This document shows, one piece after another, positions 12,801-23,124 of a stretch of 64,000 nucleotides of DNA. The position numbers and the translations under genes are program-made. The notes below the pieces were generated by a model that was given only the letters and a program-made list of their open reading frames with translations, searched no databases and was not told where the DNA came from. How positions within the stretch are numbered: position 1 is the stretch's first letter; the number at the start of each line of letters is the position of its first letter. Source of the stretch: Rhypophila decipiens (lineage: Eukaryota; Ascomycota; Sordariomycetes; Sordariales; Naviculisporaceae); the NCBI GenBank assembly GCA_033297075.1, contig MU858055.1, forward strand, positions 62,001 through 126,000. The letters run 5' to 3'.

Positions 12801-14628
12801 ATGGGTCAAAGCATCTTCCGATCCGCGGCCCTCGTGGCACTTTCGTTTGTTTCTACGGGCCTCGCAGCTCCTGTTTCCCATGCTTCTAGGGCCGTCGCCG
12901 CCGCTGGAGTAGACAAACGTCTTGTTCTTGCTTACGACAGCTGTGACTGGTAGGCCATCCTCTTTACCACAATGAAACCGGCCATATATCTAACGCCTTT
13001 TTGCAGTCAAACGCTTCACGGCAATGAGATCCGTCTGTCTTTCAACAGCGATGTAAGCACAGTCTCCTCTCAATCTATATCACTCACTGGGCTAACAGGC
13101 ACGATTCCAGACCACAATTCCAGAGTATAAGCAGTCTCTCTATGTTTACGACTATGCTGCTGCCTTTGGCGGGTACGAGCATGACCATGAAGGCCGTGTA
13201 ACCTGCTCTGGCGAGTTTTACGGCTATCTAGAGTATGGCTGCCATGATGTCGAAAAGGCATACTACAACAACATCAAGTGCATCCGACCTGTACCCGAGG
13301 GGTGGTTGGAGCAGGGCGGCAAGAACCAGGACATCGTCTACGATGGCGAGAAGAGCTTCGACCACAACGACAACTATGACAACTTTGAGGGCAAGGACAT
13401 TTATGACAGCAAAGTCAGCTACGACAACGTGGACATTTATTATGACGCCCAGGACAGCTACGACATCATTGACAGCTACGACAGCTACGGGGCCGATGTC
13501 AAGTATTATGCGCCAGCACAGTACGACTTTGACACTGATTTCGATTCCGATTCCGATGATGAGTACTCCAGTGGCGCCTATTCTGGTCCATATAGCAAGT
13601 CCGCATACGGTGATGACTACAACAATGGCGGATATGGCGACTACGAGAACGATTACGCTCCTCAAGGCTACGAGGCTCCCTACGATGGCGAGTACCAAGG
13701 CTATGATGATGCTTACGCTGCTTATGATGGCGAGTACCAAGGCTATGAAGCTTACGCTCCTTATGATGGCGAGTACCAAGGCTACGATGCTCCTGCTCCC
13801 AAAGGTTACGACGCGCCTGCTCCCAAGGGCTTCGATGCTCCTGCTCCTAAGGGCTTCGATGCCCCTGCTCCTCAAGGCTACAATGCCCCAGCTCCTCAGG
13901 AATACAATGCTCCCTATGATGGCGAGTACCAAAGCTATGATGCTTACGCTCCTTATGATGGCGAGTACCAAGGCTACGATGCCCCTGTTCCTCAAGGCTA
14001 CGATGCTCCAGCTCCTTATGAGTACGACGCTCCTCAAGGTTATAATGATGCTCCTCAGGCGTACAACGCTCCCTACTACTACGACGGCCAGTTCTCTGAA
14101 GACGAGTACTCTGACGACGACGAGTACTCTGGTCCCGCTTACGCTCCTCAAGGCTACGATGCTCCAAAGGGCTTTAGCAGCAAGGGTTTCCATGGCAACG
14201 AGAATTACGGCGACGGTGTCGTCGAGTATTCTGACGACGACGAGGAGTACTCTGGTGGTCCAGCTTACGCCGCCGAGTTCTCCGAAGACGAGTACTCTGA
14301 CGACGACGAGTATTCCGGTGGCCCAGCTTACGCTCCTCAAGGCTACAACAGCAACAAGGGTTTCCATGGCAACGAGAATTACGGCGGCGGGTATGCTACT
14401 ACCGACGACGGCTATGAGTCCGCCGGCGGATACCATTACAAGAACAAGGGCCACGGAAGGGTGTACGCCCGTCCCGGACACGGCAGCGGACAACAACAAA
14501 ACTATGGAGCAGGAGGATACGACGCCCACAAGCGGTACAATGCTCCCTACGACAGTAGCGAGTACACCGGTCCTTATTACGCCCCCCCTAAGGATTCTTT
14601 GCCGTTTCATACCAACAAGCAAGGCTAG
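12801..14628 (+). CDS. Secreted Tyr/Asp/Gly-rich tandem-repeat protein
   Basis: Family not recognised. Exons 12801-12949, 13007-13052 and 13111-14628 give 570 aa; introns are 57 and 58 bp, both with CTAAC-like branch sites. Seen: signal peptide (about residues 1-22), short propeptide ending in the dibasic site DKR (residues 38-40), then a small domain (about 41-128) with five cysteines (48, 50, 97, 109, 122). The rest is low complexity and built from tandem motifs: APYDGEYQGYDA-type 12-mers (five or so copies), DAPAPKGY/F heptamers (about seven), FSEDEYSDDDEYSGGPAYA blocks (two full, one partial) and KGFHGNENYG (two). A second KR lies near the C-terminus (DAHKRY). Tyr, Asp, Gly, Ala and Pro dominate and the chain is acidic. 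Inference: extracellular, perhaps cell-wall, adhesive or matrix protein, possibly cut by a Kex2-type protease. It stands alone in a gene-poor region. No GPI signal is visible at the C-terminus. Confidence 0.85.
13654..14080 (+). repeat. In-gene tandem repeats coding for YDGEYQGYDA and DAPAPKGY units
   Basis: Array of degenerate 36-base units (encoding PYDGEYQGYDAY) and 21-base units (encoding DAPAPKG plus Tyr or Phe) inside exon 3 of the secreted protein. Neighbouring copies differ mostly at third codon positions, so the repeats are older than the last slippage events or are under protein-level selection. Confidence 0.85.
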
Positions 14629-16157
14629 AGAAGCTTTGGCCGTTCAAGACCGAGAGAGAGCGCTTGAGCTTCTTTCTGCGCTGGAGTAAATCAGGGTCAT
14701 TCGTTAGCATTATTATGTGGTTTCTTTTTGGTTGGAGGCAGGTAGTGCACACACATACTCATATAGACAGCAGAGCCTTTGTATTTTTTCTGTTTTTCCG
14801 TATTTGGCACTGTTACTTACTATATATATTGTATTGATTCCCCCGCGGCTTGTTATTTAGATCTGGTTTTATCTTGGTTGGCCTTTTTTGTCTCTGGTGA
14901 TCTTTGTATTTCTAGGTCGGCACATATACTTACACGGGGAAGGTACCCGGGTCCCTAGTCATGCCTTCTGGTGCTGGAATTCTTTTTCAAGCTTTCTTGT
15001 TACTCCCTTTCATGCATCCTTGGTTCTTTATTGTGATCCGAACATGGAATATTGTGATTGCATCTTTACTTGAGGTTCTATAAGATGTTGTTAGACTCTA
15101 TATCTTTCCGTGTTCAATGGTTGTTGATACCTAGTTCATCTCATGTTACGAGCAGTGGGTGGACCAACGGCTATCCTCGGAATACAATCCGTAATGCAGT
15201 CATTGGTCCCAAGGCATATACATATGCTGAATACTCAGAGTGGGATTTTGTATAGTGCTGTCTCAGGTCTGTGTAACTGCGCAGTTAATTGCCTGGTTTG
15301 GATGGGTTTCGAGAATGGCCTTATGGATGGAAGTGAAATGCGGTTACCTACAAATCGGCTTAGGCAAGTAAAGTGAAAAGCAAAATGTTTGCTGGATAAG
15401 ACAAAGAATGAATAAGTACCTACCTACCTAGATATTCAACGTTCTAGGATCTGATAGGTTGGTTAGTTTTGTCTGCCACAAAGCCAACAAGAAGGTGAGC
15501 GCCCAATCAGCTTGGATGCTGCACGTCTAAACGGGTATGTTTATAGTTCTTCATATATTGCGCGCGTCGGAGATAGGGAGATGGTGACTATTTAATATAT
15601 ACAGGTGGATCCTGCTCGTCTATAAAGTACCTGCCCGGTTCACATGTGTGTCTGTTCTCTTCCCGGGTTTCTAGTTTCCCGGTTCTTACCGTCGTGTCCG
15701 TCTCGGTTGTTCAAAGCGGCGTTTGGCCCTTGATCTCATAAGATGGAGGTGTGGTATATGTGAACTTGGACGATGAGGGGACATGCGGATAGGCAAGGCA
15801 GAGATTAGGATCCCGTGTGCCTTTCATCATGCTCCTCCAGACCCGATTACGTCCGTTTACTTGCCTCTTCACGCCCCGTCCCCACACCCACACCCTCCCG
15901 TTCTCGTATTATGCATCGATCCGTCTTGCTTAATCTAACTAGCTTGCTGCAAGTGGCAACGGGCAGAGGGGGGGGGCGAGAGAGTGAGGGTACACGCACA
16001 GAAAGTGATGATGTGACGAGATTGGGGTATGATGTCCATTCACACACTCGTATAACCTCCCAGCCCTCCATCATATATTGCTGACCCTCGCGGCATGATC
16101 GGCTAAAGAATTGACACTCGTCTCCTCGCCTATATGCACTATATCATGCTAGCCGGT

Positions 16158-16431
16158 CTTGATCCAGGTTAGCGGGATCGAGAAACATGAATAATAGACA
16201 ACAGTCGAGACCCTTTCCCCGTCCCCATCTCGCATCATGCAGCAGACGTACATGAATCGGACCTGCACACTACAGCGTGGGTGTAGTGTAGTCTCGCTGG
16301 AGAGACAGTGGATGCCGGCATCGCATGTACGGTAATGTACATGTGAGTAATAATGGGTGTGCTTCGTGTATCCGCAGACATTATCCTCTCGCTCGCTTGG
16401 ATCGAGACGGGCCGGTTAGAGTGGCCCATTA
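16158..16431. repeat. Block of adjacent perfect inverted repeats (candidate structured RNA)
   Basis: Several stems follow one another in 275 bases: 16158-16165 with 16175-16182 (8 bp, one G-U); 16267-16274 with 16282-16289 (8 bp); 16291-16295 with 16302-16306 (5 bp); the 12-base palindrome GATGCCGGCATC at 16311-16322; 16321-16330 with 16337-16346 (10 bp, one G-U, loop GGTAAT); and 16351-16357 with 16425-16431 (7 bp) enclosing two smaller 5-bp stems. Some overlap and cannot form at once. No known RNA family was recognised. Confidence 0.45.
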
Positions 16432-18983
16432 CAGACCTCAGAGCGCGACACTCCTAATCGCCACATAACCTTTATCGTGGGCAAGACGAGAGCAGTCCTT
16501 CGGCCATGGTTCAAACCACGATTAGCTCGCCGCACAAGAAGTGGAATGAGTCGCGAGAGAAAATAAAACAAAAGAGACATGTGAGTACCTTGGCAAGCAC
16601 ACAGGGTGCTACTACCAGCAGCGGAGGGCGACGTCTTCCTCCGAGCTTGCATCCTGCAACAAGCTCGATTCGGAAGTTGAAATATCCCAAAACAGGCAAA
16701 AGCCTCCCGGGCCCAGCGAGATGGTCTTGGACCCAGAAAGTTGGGGGAGGGGCCAAGCGAGGAAGATCGACCGCTTGTGGTGAGCTGCTGCTGCTCGGCG
16801 CGTTACTTTTGATCCTCATGTGTCAACGTCAAGAGAAGAAAGATGCGTGCAAGGGATAGAGACTGATGCTATACAAGGGTCCCGAGACTGCACCCCATCT
16901 TATCTGATGAGATCTGGTAGCGATGGCGTCGCACCTAGTGCTCCGAGAACCCCTGTGGTCTCGCAGAGCCGCATGCGTCATGGGATGGAGGAGACGTCAC
17001 CCCCTGCTCCGCGAGGACAACATCAGCTCTTGAATGACATCGGACGAGACATCAAGACGAGCTCGCACTGACTTTGAGTCCTCGATCTCTGCTGATGTGA
17101 GCTGTTATACAATCTTGGCTGGCATCGTCCAGGTGAGTGAGTCATCGGATGCTCACATGCTCTCGGGGTCTGGTGTGCACCAAGACGGTTTCAAGCATAT
17201 TTCTCCGGCCACCAACCCTTCGTGATTCGGGTTGGAAATCTTTGCAAATTCCGACCTCAATCAAATTGTTCGTCTCGCAACTAAAGATCAAGTGAGTTCC
17301 CGGGTCATGGTACAGCCTTTGGAGCATCTTGTCAAACACCATAACCGAGTACATAGTAGTAGCATCACATCCTTGTGTTGAAACTCGAGCAAGTGTCTTG
17401 AGAAATGCTTATTTCTTCATCAACCAAAACATTCTTGTGTCAAGCTCAGGACCTCTTTCCGACACAGATCGCGATCTGTGCAACACATAGCGTCTGTTTC
17501 AGCCCCCCAAACCAAGTAAGCTGTTACTTGACGGTATGGCAGGAAACAGAATAGCATAGCCTGAAGTACCGTTGTTTGAGGCAAAACTTGCCCCAGAATT
17601 CCATGTCTATGAGCTCTGGCAGTGGTACGACCAAGACGTTGGACTTCCGCGACTCATACCTGTGCATATGCGGGGCTCGGGAACAATACATGGAGGCGGA
17701 GAGGAGGCGGAGAGGCGTTGATCTTTGGATGCAGATGTCTGTTTCGTCCTCAGCAGCCCCCGCAGGTGGAAACAAAAGATAAATCCAGAAATCCATCCCA
17801 ATATCTGTTGTGTTCTGAGACCTGCGATGTGTATCCGGTTACGTGCCACTGCGGGTCGAATCTGTTCCAAGATGCCGCAAGGACGTTGTCTTCTTGTTCC
17901 TTGTCGACCCAACCCAGCTGACCCTTTTCTTGTCCTACCGGTTTTCCCTCTTCATCACGCCGCCCTTCGTCTTGTTCTCATCTCTCCATGCCCAAAAGCA
18001 GACAGGTCCTTGCGCCCCAACGAAAAAAGGCCAGCACATAATCTTGCTTTCACGAATGCCGGCCGCTCCCGCCAACCAGACTTTGATCTGCCGAAGACGT
18101 CTGCCGAGTATTGCATTTCTGCCATAGTTGATGGGCAGAGCATTCAACGGTAGGTCGGGGAGCAGAGCTGGATCTAACACCGGTGAAAGTAGACATGCAT
18201 CTGTACCCGAAATATAAGCCATGGCTGCGAATGAGACTGGGCGAGCGGGAGGCTTTTCTCGACAGCCTGGGCGCATGGCATCAAGGGGGAGTGCGCCCGT
18301 GCAGCCGAGACGCATAGTTGATTTTTTGTGCGGATATGGCACGCTGACGCTGACGCTGGCCACGGGCAGGCTGCGAGGAGTTTCTGTCCTGAACAGTAGC
18401 AGTATATGTATGCAGGAGAGAGGACCCAACATAGCTGCCGAGAGCCCTGAAGGCTGCGGATACCTCTGCACACCCTTCCCATGGCATGGCGTGTGCTCCC
18501 GTCAGACCGGGTCCGGACCGGATCAAAGATTGGCGAAACAAGGAAGTACATGCCCCGGGCCTGGTCTAATTTGGGTCTGCCGATCTCCACTTCCAGACCG
18601 GTCGGTTTAGCTGCATCAGCCGTGCATTATCATCACTGTCGGTGAAGGTACTGAAGCGGAGCCCAGTCTGGGGATGATGAGTTGTCGTGGCATCGCATCG
18701 CATCATCGGCCGTGTGGCCCGTCCGCCTCAAAAGGACCTGGCGAGATGTCGGTACCTACTCGGATGCTCGCACTTGACATGTGTGATTATTCCATCAACG
18801 TCGGAGTCCGGGGCTGGGACATGGTAGAGGACGAGTAGGAGGAGCAGAGATACTTGACTGTGCTGGCCGTGCAGTAGGGCACCGATCACAACGATCATGC
18901 CTGTGATGGTCGGCTTTATTGGCTCCCAACACATCGGGTTTCTGGGCGGCGGAAAGAGTCTGGATTGTGGGCTTTCTTAACAT

Positions 18984-19007
18984 TACTCCGTTAGGCAGTA
19001 CGGAGTA
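18984..19007. repeat. 8-bp inverted repeat TACTCCGT/ACGGAGTA
   Basis: TACTCCGT at 18984-18991 and its exact complement at 19000-19007, 8-base loop. The same octamer occurs singly at 3871, 22019 and 48004, always between genes. Confidence 0.55.
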
Positions 19008-19750
19008 CCCAAGCTCAGGTAAACGGCAATGTAGTGTAGCAATCAGATGTGCTGCCGGGGTTGATGGAAATAGGGTGAGGTGTGTTGCACACGATGGTGG
19101 ATGGTGGTATTGAAATTGGGGTAGGCGGGAGTGTGGTCGCATGGGCAGATAATGCTTTTCAGTCAAAGCGCTCGAGACAGAGTCCAAATGTATGTCACTT
19201 GCAAGGAAGGCATCTGCGTTCAAACGGGCCTTCAGGGACATGCCAATTGCCGGTCCTGGTTGTTGTCAAGGTATGTACACGTGTAATGATGAAGGTGAGA
19301 AGAAGAGACGACCGGGAGTGAGCTTCGAGAACCCAAGAAGAACTAAGTGGGGGTTTAAGGTGTGGGGTCGAGGATTAGGGGTAGGTTAGAGGTTCAAGGC
19401 AAACACCCGTTACGTATATATAAATCTCTATAGGAATCATACAACTTGGAAGAGTCTCTTTATTACATATTTGAGTATTGTCAAGCATATCCGTACAAAC
19501 ATAGCCATTGTTTGCTGTGAATTGGGCGACGTTGTTCCTTCCACCCCCTGTTTTTCGATCCAGTCGGAAGGGCTTAATAAGCCTTGAACAATTTTGATTT
19601 CCATGGTCGTGCGCATGCGGAATTTTACCGTCTCTCTCAGGATCCTATTGATAGCATTTTTGCCTGGGCAAGTGGCTAATACCTGGATGGCGGATGTATT
19701 CGCCTCGACGATAAGGGTTAATCATCGGAAAGAGCGTGCATATGAAATGT

Positions 19751-19779
19751 CAGTTCTCACATTTTTATATTGAGAACTG
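19751..19779. repeat. Perfect 9-bp inverted repeat (hairpin)
   Basis: CAGTTCTCA at 19751-19759 pairs with TGAGAACTG at 19771-19779 around an 11-base AT-rich loop. It is isolated in the gene-free region; function unknown. Confidence 0.55.
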
Positions 19780-22700
19780 GATTTTGTGCTTCACCAAGCT
19801 CGAGTTCCCATCTATCCTCAAGACATCTTTGGCTCGTCCGGGAGGGAGACGGCATCAGAGCTTATACCTGACTTGATGATGATGATAACTAGACGAGACG
19901 AGACCCTTCCGACTGCTTATTCCCCCCAGTCTCTGACTGCCGCTGCCCGATGTAAGTTGCATTTCTTCCGTCACATATTCATGTTTTCGTTCTCTACCAC
20001 AGAACAGACTTGCCATCCTGCCGTCTTGCATACGTCGTATGGGCTTTCGGCTTTGGCTTCCCGTTTCCCTTTGGCATCTGGGCGAATTCTTGCCATCAAA
20101 TGGAGTATCTGACGCAAGCTTGCCTCTGTGCAGTTTGATTGGCTCCGGGCCTTCTTCTATCGAGTCGTGGCTTGTACGGGATATTGTGTATCTTCTCCAC
20201 TTTTAGAGGTGACAGGTGGGTGCAGAGGAGCTGCACGGGGACAGGAGAAACAGGAAGCTCCCAGACCTCCCGTGAATGAAGCCTTTTGCAAGCGAAGTCG
20301 CCTCCGGATTATCTAATCTCGGCTACGGTCTACCTTCTAGATCCATCTTGTGCAATAAATTCAAGGGAGAGGGCACACTCATGATCAGGAGTTGGTGTGG
20401 TTCTGGGACCTCCCAAACGCAGTGAGCAGTTGAAGCAGCCGGCAGCACAACCCCGGGAGCCGTCTTGACCACCGGGCCGGGGTAGACCTGGTCAAACCGC
20501 ATTTCTGATCCCCGCACCAAGCAACATGACCCGTCTTCCGGGTCTAACTGCTCGACATAACGGGTTACCTGTAGCACGTCCATCAGGACACCACGAGCCT
20601 CGAGACACACCGCAGACGCCTCAAGACCCTCCACTCGTCAAAATCCAAGACTAGCGAGTGACGCTTCTTTGGTGTGTGCACCTTGCGTCTCTGGGTTTTC
20701 ACCTAGCGCCGTCTATGCATGCAGATTGCTTTACCATCACTTTAGCAACTCATAAGGCGGTGAAGGATACAATATGTATGCTGTGAGGAAGACCACGTTC
20801 CAATTTGCGGATAGACCAAGAGGAGAAGTCCAACCCAAACCCCTTTGGGCGTCCATAGCTTGTCATCCGGCGAACCAGAACTCGCTCATCGAAGGAAAAC
20901 AAGAACAAAGGCCTGGGGGCCGCCATCTGCGAGAAAGCGAGAAAAATAAATGATATTGTGCAAGGACTCGGGCCCTCTTGGATCTATCATATTATCTGTC
21001 GGTTTTCAACCCGGGTGAGACTATTATCTCATCGCTCACTCGTGGGCTATCCGGTCCTTGCTGCTCTGCTGGCGACTTGCCTAGAAGCAGGCGAAACAAG
21101 ACCCAGGAAATCCCTCCCCCTTCCCGCGCCTGCCCTGTTCCAAGGAAAGCACGGAAGCTCTGGAGACATCAGACTTGAGAAGAAGCGAGATGGAAAAGAC
21201 GGTCAAGCCTGTCTACACCAACGTAGTCCAACTGATTCCATATATCACTGTCCCTGTCTCAACCCATACCATACTCCTTGTGAACACCAAGTACCTGCCT
21301 CCATAAAGGAACAAGTACGGTAGCCTCTGCCTCTGGAATCAGCACCTGATAGTTATACCTGTACCTTATGCGAGGGTGTGATGTAAGTGATCGGGTATGT
21401 GCATACTTAACGTACTGGACAGGGACATTATATCATCGGTGGAGGAAGGAGCTAGCCAGCCAGTCTCGACCCCAGACTCAGTTTGAGGTCGTACGGTCTC
21501 CGCCCGGACCTGTACCGATCCGTTCCTCATAGTAGCGAGTTCCCGTACCCAGAGCATCGACCGTGAAATTTGGGGGTCTGATGTGAGCAAGACTTCCACC
21601 TTCCCTTGGTTTCTCCATGAACCTCACTCTGATATCTCTTGCTTCTGCGAAGAATCCTCCGTTGACCGATCTACTACCGAGTAGTCAACACGATGTCACG
21701 AACACGGGGACACGGGGTCTCGGGTGAGGTTGGCTGGGTCTCGCCCGTTCTCCCCTCACACCCCCTCCGGGGTCATGAGATGGTTGGTAAACTACCCCTG
21801 TCGCGGGGCCGCACTTGTTACATAGCCATGTGTATTTGTGGGGACAAAATCGTTCTCATCAACCATTCGCGAGTCGACGTAGAGATCCCGCGGTAGGGCC
21901 ATACCGAGATATTTTGTTCTCAATGGTATTCATGTACAGCAAAAGGGAGATGGGCGAGGTACCATGGTCTGACTGCTTCGCATATTATATACTTGGCCAG
22001 TCTAATAAAGATATAGGTACGGAGTACCTGGCTTCGTACCGAATTGGCCTTCCGCGCCCAGGTAGAGACTATCACTTGTACGGTTGATGCTCCTTACATG
22101 CATATATCTTAATCTGGCGAAGAGCGTGTAAAATCATCTTCCTTCTCTTCCATGTTGTCTGGATCTTTTCTCTCTTTCTCCAGGACACACACGCAAGCAC
22201 AACAAAAGAAGGACCATCATTACACACGCTCGTTTTTCCTTCATCTTCTCTCCTTGTTACAAACCGCTCGTGCGTTGTATCTCAAGTCTTGCCCCTCTTC
22301 TGGAAATACCCGGTACAAGGCTGTGCTGCTCTACAGCTCACAGAATTTGGAATTGGAGCCCTCCCGAGGTTTCAGAGATCGAGATAAACTCTTCTCCAAG
22401 ACAAGAGGCGACTAAAGGTGAGAAAATAACTTCATAACAGCTATTTCATGTTCGCTTGGGGACTTTTCGTGTCATTTCATCGTGACTCTAGATCTAGTGG
22501 CGAGATCACCTGGCCACTGCCCCACCAGACCACTCAGCTGCCCTCCCCAGAATCCCAACCACTCCAGCAACTCCAGGCACTGCACAGCCAAGCAGCCCGC
22601 CCAGCACTTTTTTGGAGGGGGGAACGAGTCCACCACAAATTCCAGGTTATTTTACCACCATCACCTACCTACCATTACCATACATTACCACTTTCACGAT

Positions 22701-22899
22701 CGAAAAAGAAAAAAAGAAAATAATACCTGTTTAATTTGGCTCTGTTCTGTTTTGCCGCTGCCGCCCGAATTTGCAATGACCTGCCAATAATCTTTTTCAT
22801 TCTTTCTGCAACTTCTGAGTGCTGTTTTGTGTTTATCCTCTCCTTCCCTCTTATACATTCCATCTGTATGTTGTTCTCCAGATCGAGACCCTAACCAGC

Positions 22900-23100
22900 A
22901 TGCGGTTGGCCTCCGCAGCTTCCCTCCCAGCTTCATCCGCCTCCTTCGCTCTTCCCCTTGTTGCCCGCCCCTCTTATTTAGTGACTTTCGTCCTCGCACT
23001 TTTTCTTCCCACTTTCCATTCCGACTTCCAGGTTGAGCAACTTGAGCCTCTGGGGGCCAATTGCATCCCCCCACGCCGTATCCTGTATTCGCACGTCTAA
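22900..23100 (+). other. Upstream open reading frame before HMT1 (66 codons)
   Basis: An ATG at 22900 opens a 66-codon frame ending 24 bases before the HMT1 ATG. The peptide has a hydrophobic middle (FALPLVARPSYLVTFVLALF). If the HMT1 transcript starts upstream of 22900, this frame could limit HMT1 translation. No transcript start is known, so this is speculative. Confidence 0.25.
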
Positions 23101-23124
23101 CAAGAAACCCCAGGCCCCTCCATC

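Larger units (their letters stand above)
14629..23124. other. 8.5-kb stretch without recognisable genes
   Basis: Between the secreted protein stop and the HMT1 start. All open frames are short, overlap each other on both strands and resemble no family; the longest is 178 codons (17935-18471, minus). I see no transposase, reverse transcriptase or terminal repeats, and composition is not notably AT-rich. It contains an inverted-repeat-dense block (16158-16431), separate hairpins at 18984-19007 and 19751-19779, the short tandem TACC repeat near 15418, and a pyrimidine-rich leader before HMT1 from about 22140. It could hold long non-coding transcripts or a large regulatory region. Confidence 0.6.

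Noticed and set aside
13228..14689. Two long alternative frames (464 codons minus strand, 484 codons plus strand) over the secreted repeat gene
   Set aside because: They are by-products of the repetitive codon use in the real exon; the peptides are monotonous Thr/Met/Leu or Val/Ile strings and lack a start or splice context.
17935..18471. 178-codon minus-strand frame in the gene-free stretch
   Set aside because: Overlaps equally long frames on the other strand, has no recognisable domain and no splice-supported extension.
20323..20634. 103-codon minus-strand frame with protein-like composition
   Set aside because: Short, single exon, no recognisable motif or promoter context; kept only as a weak possibility.
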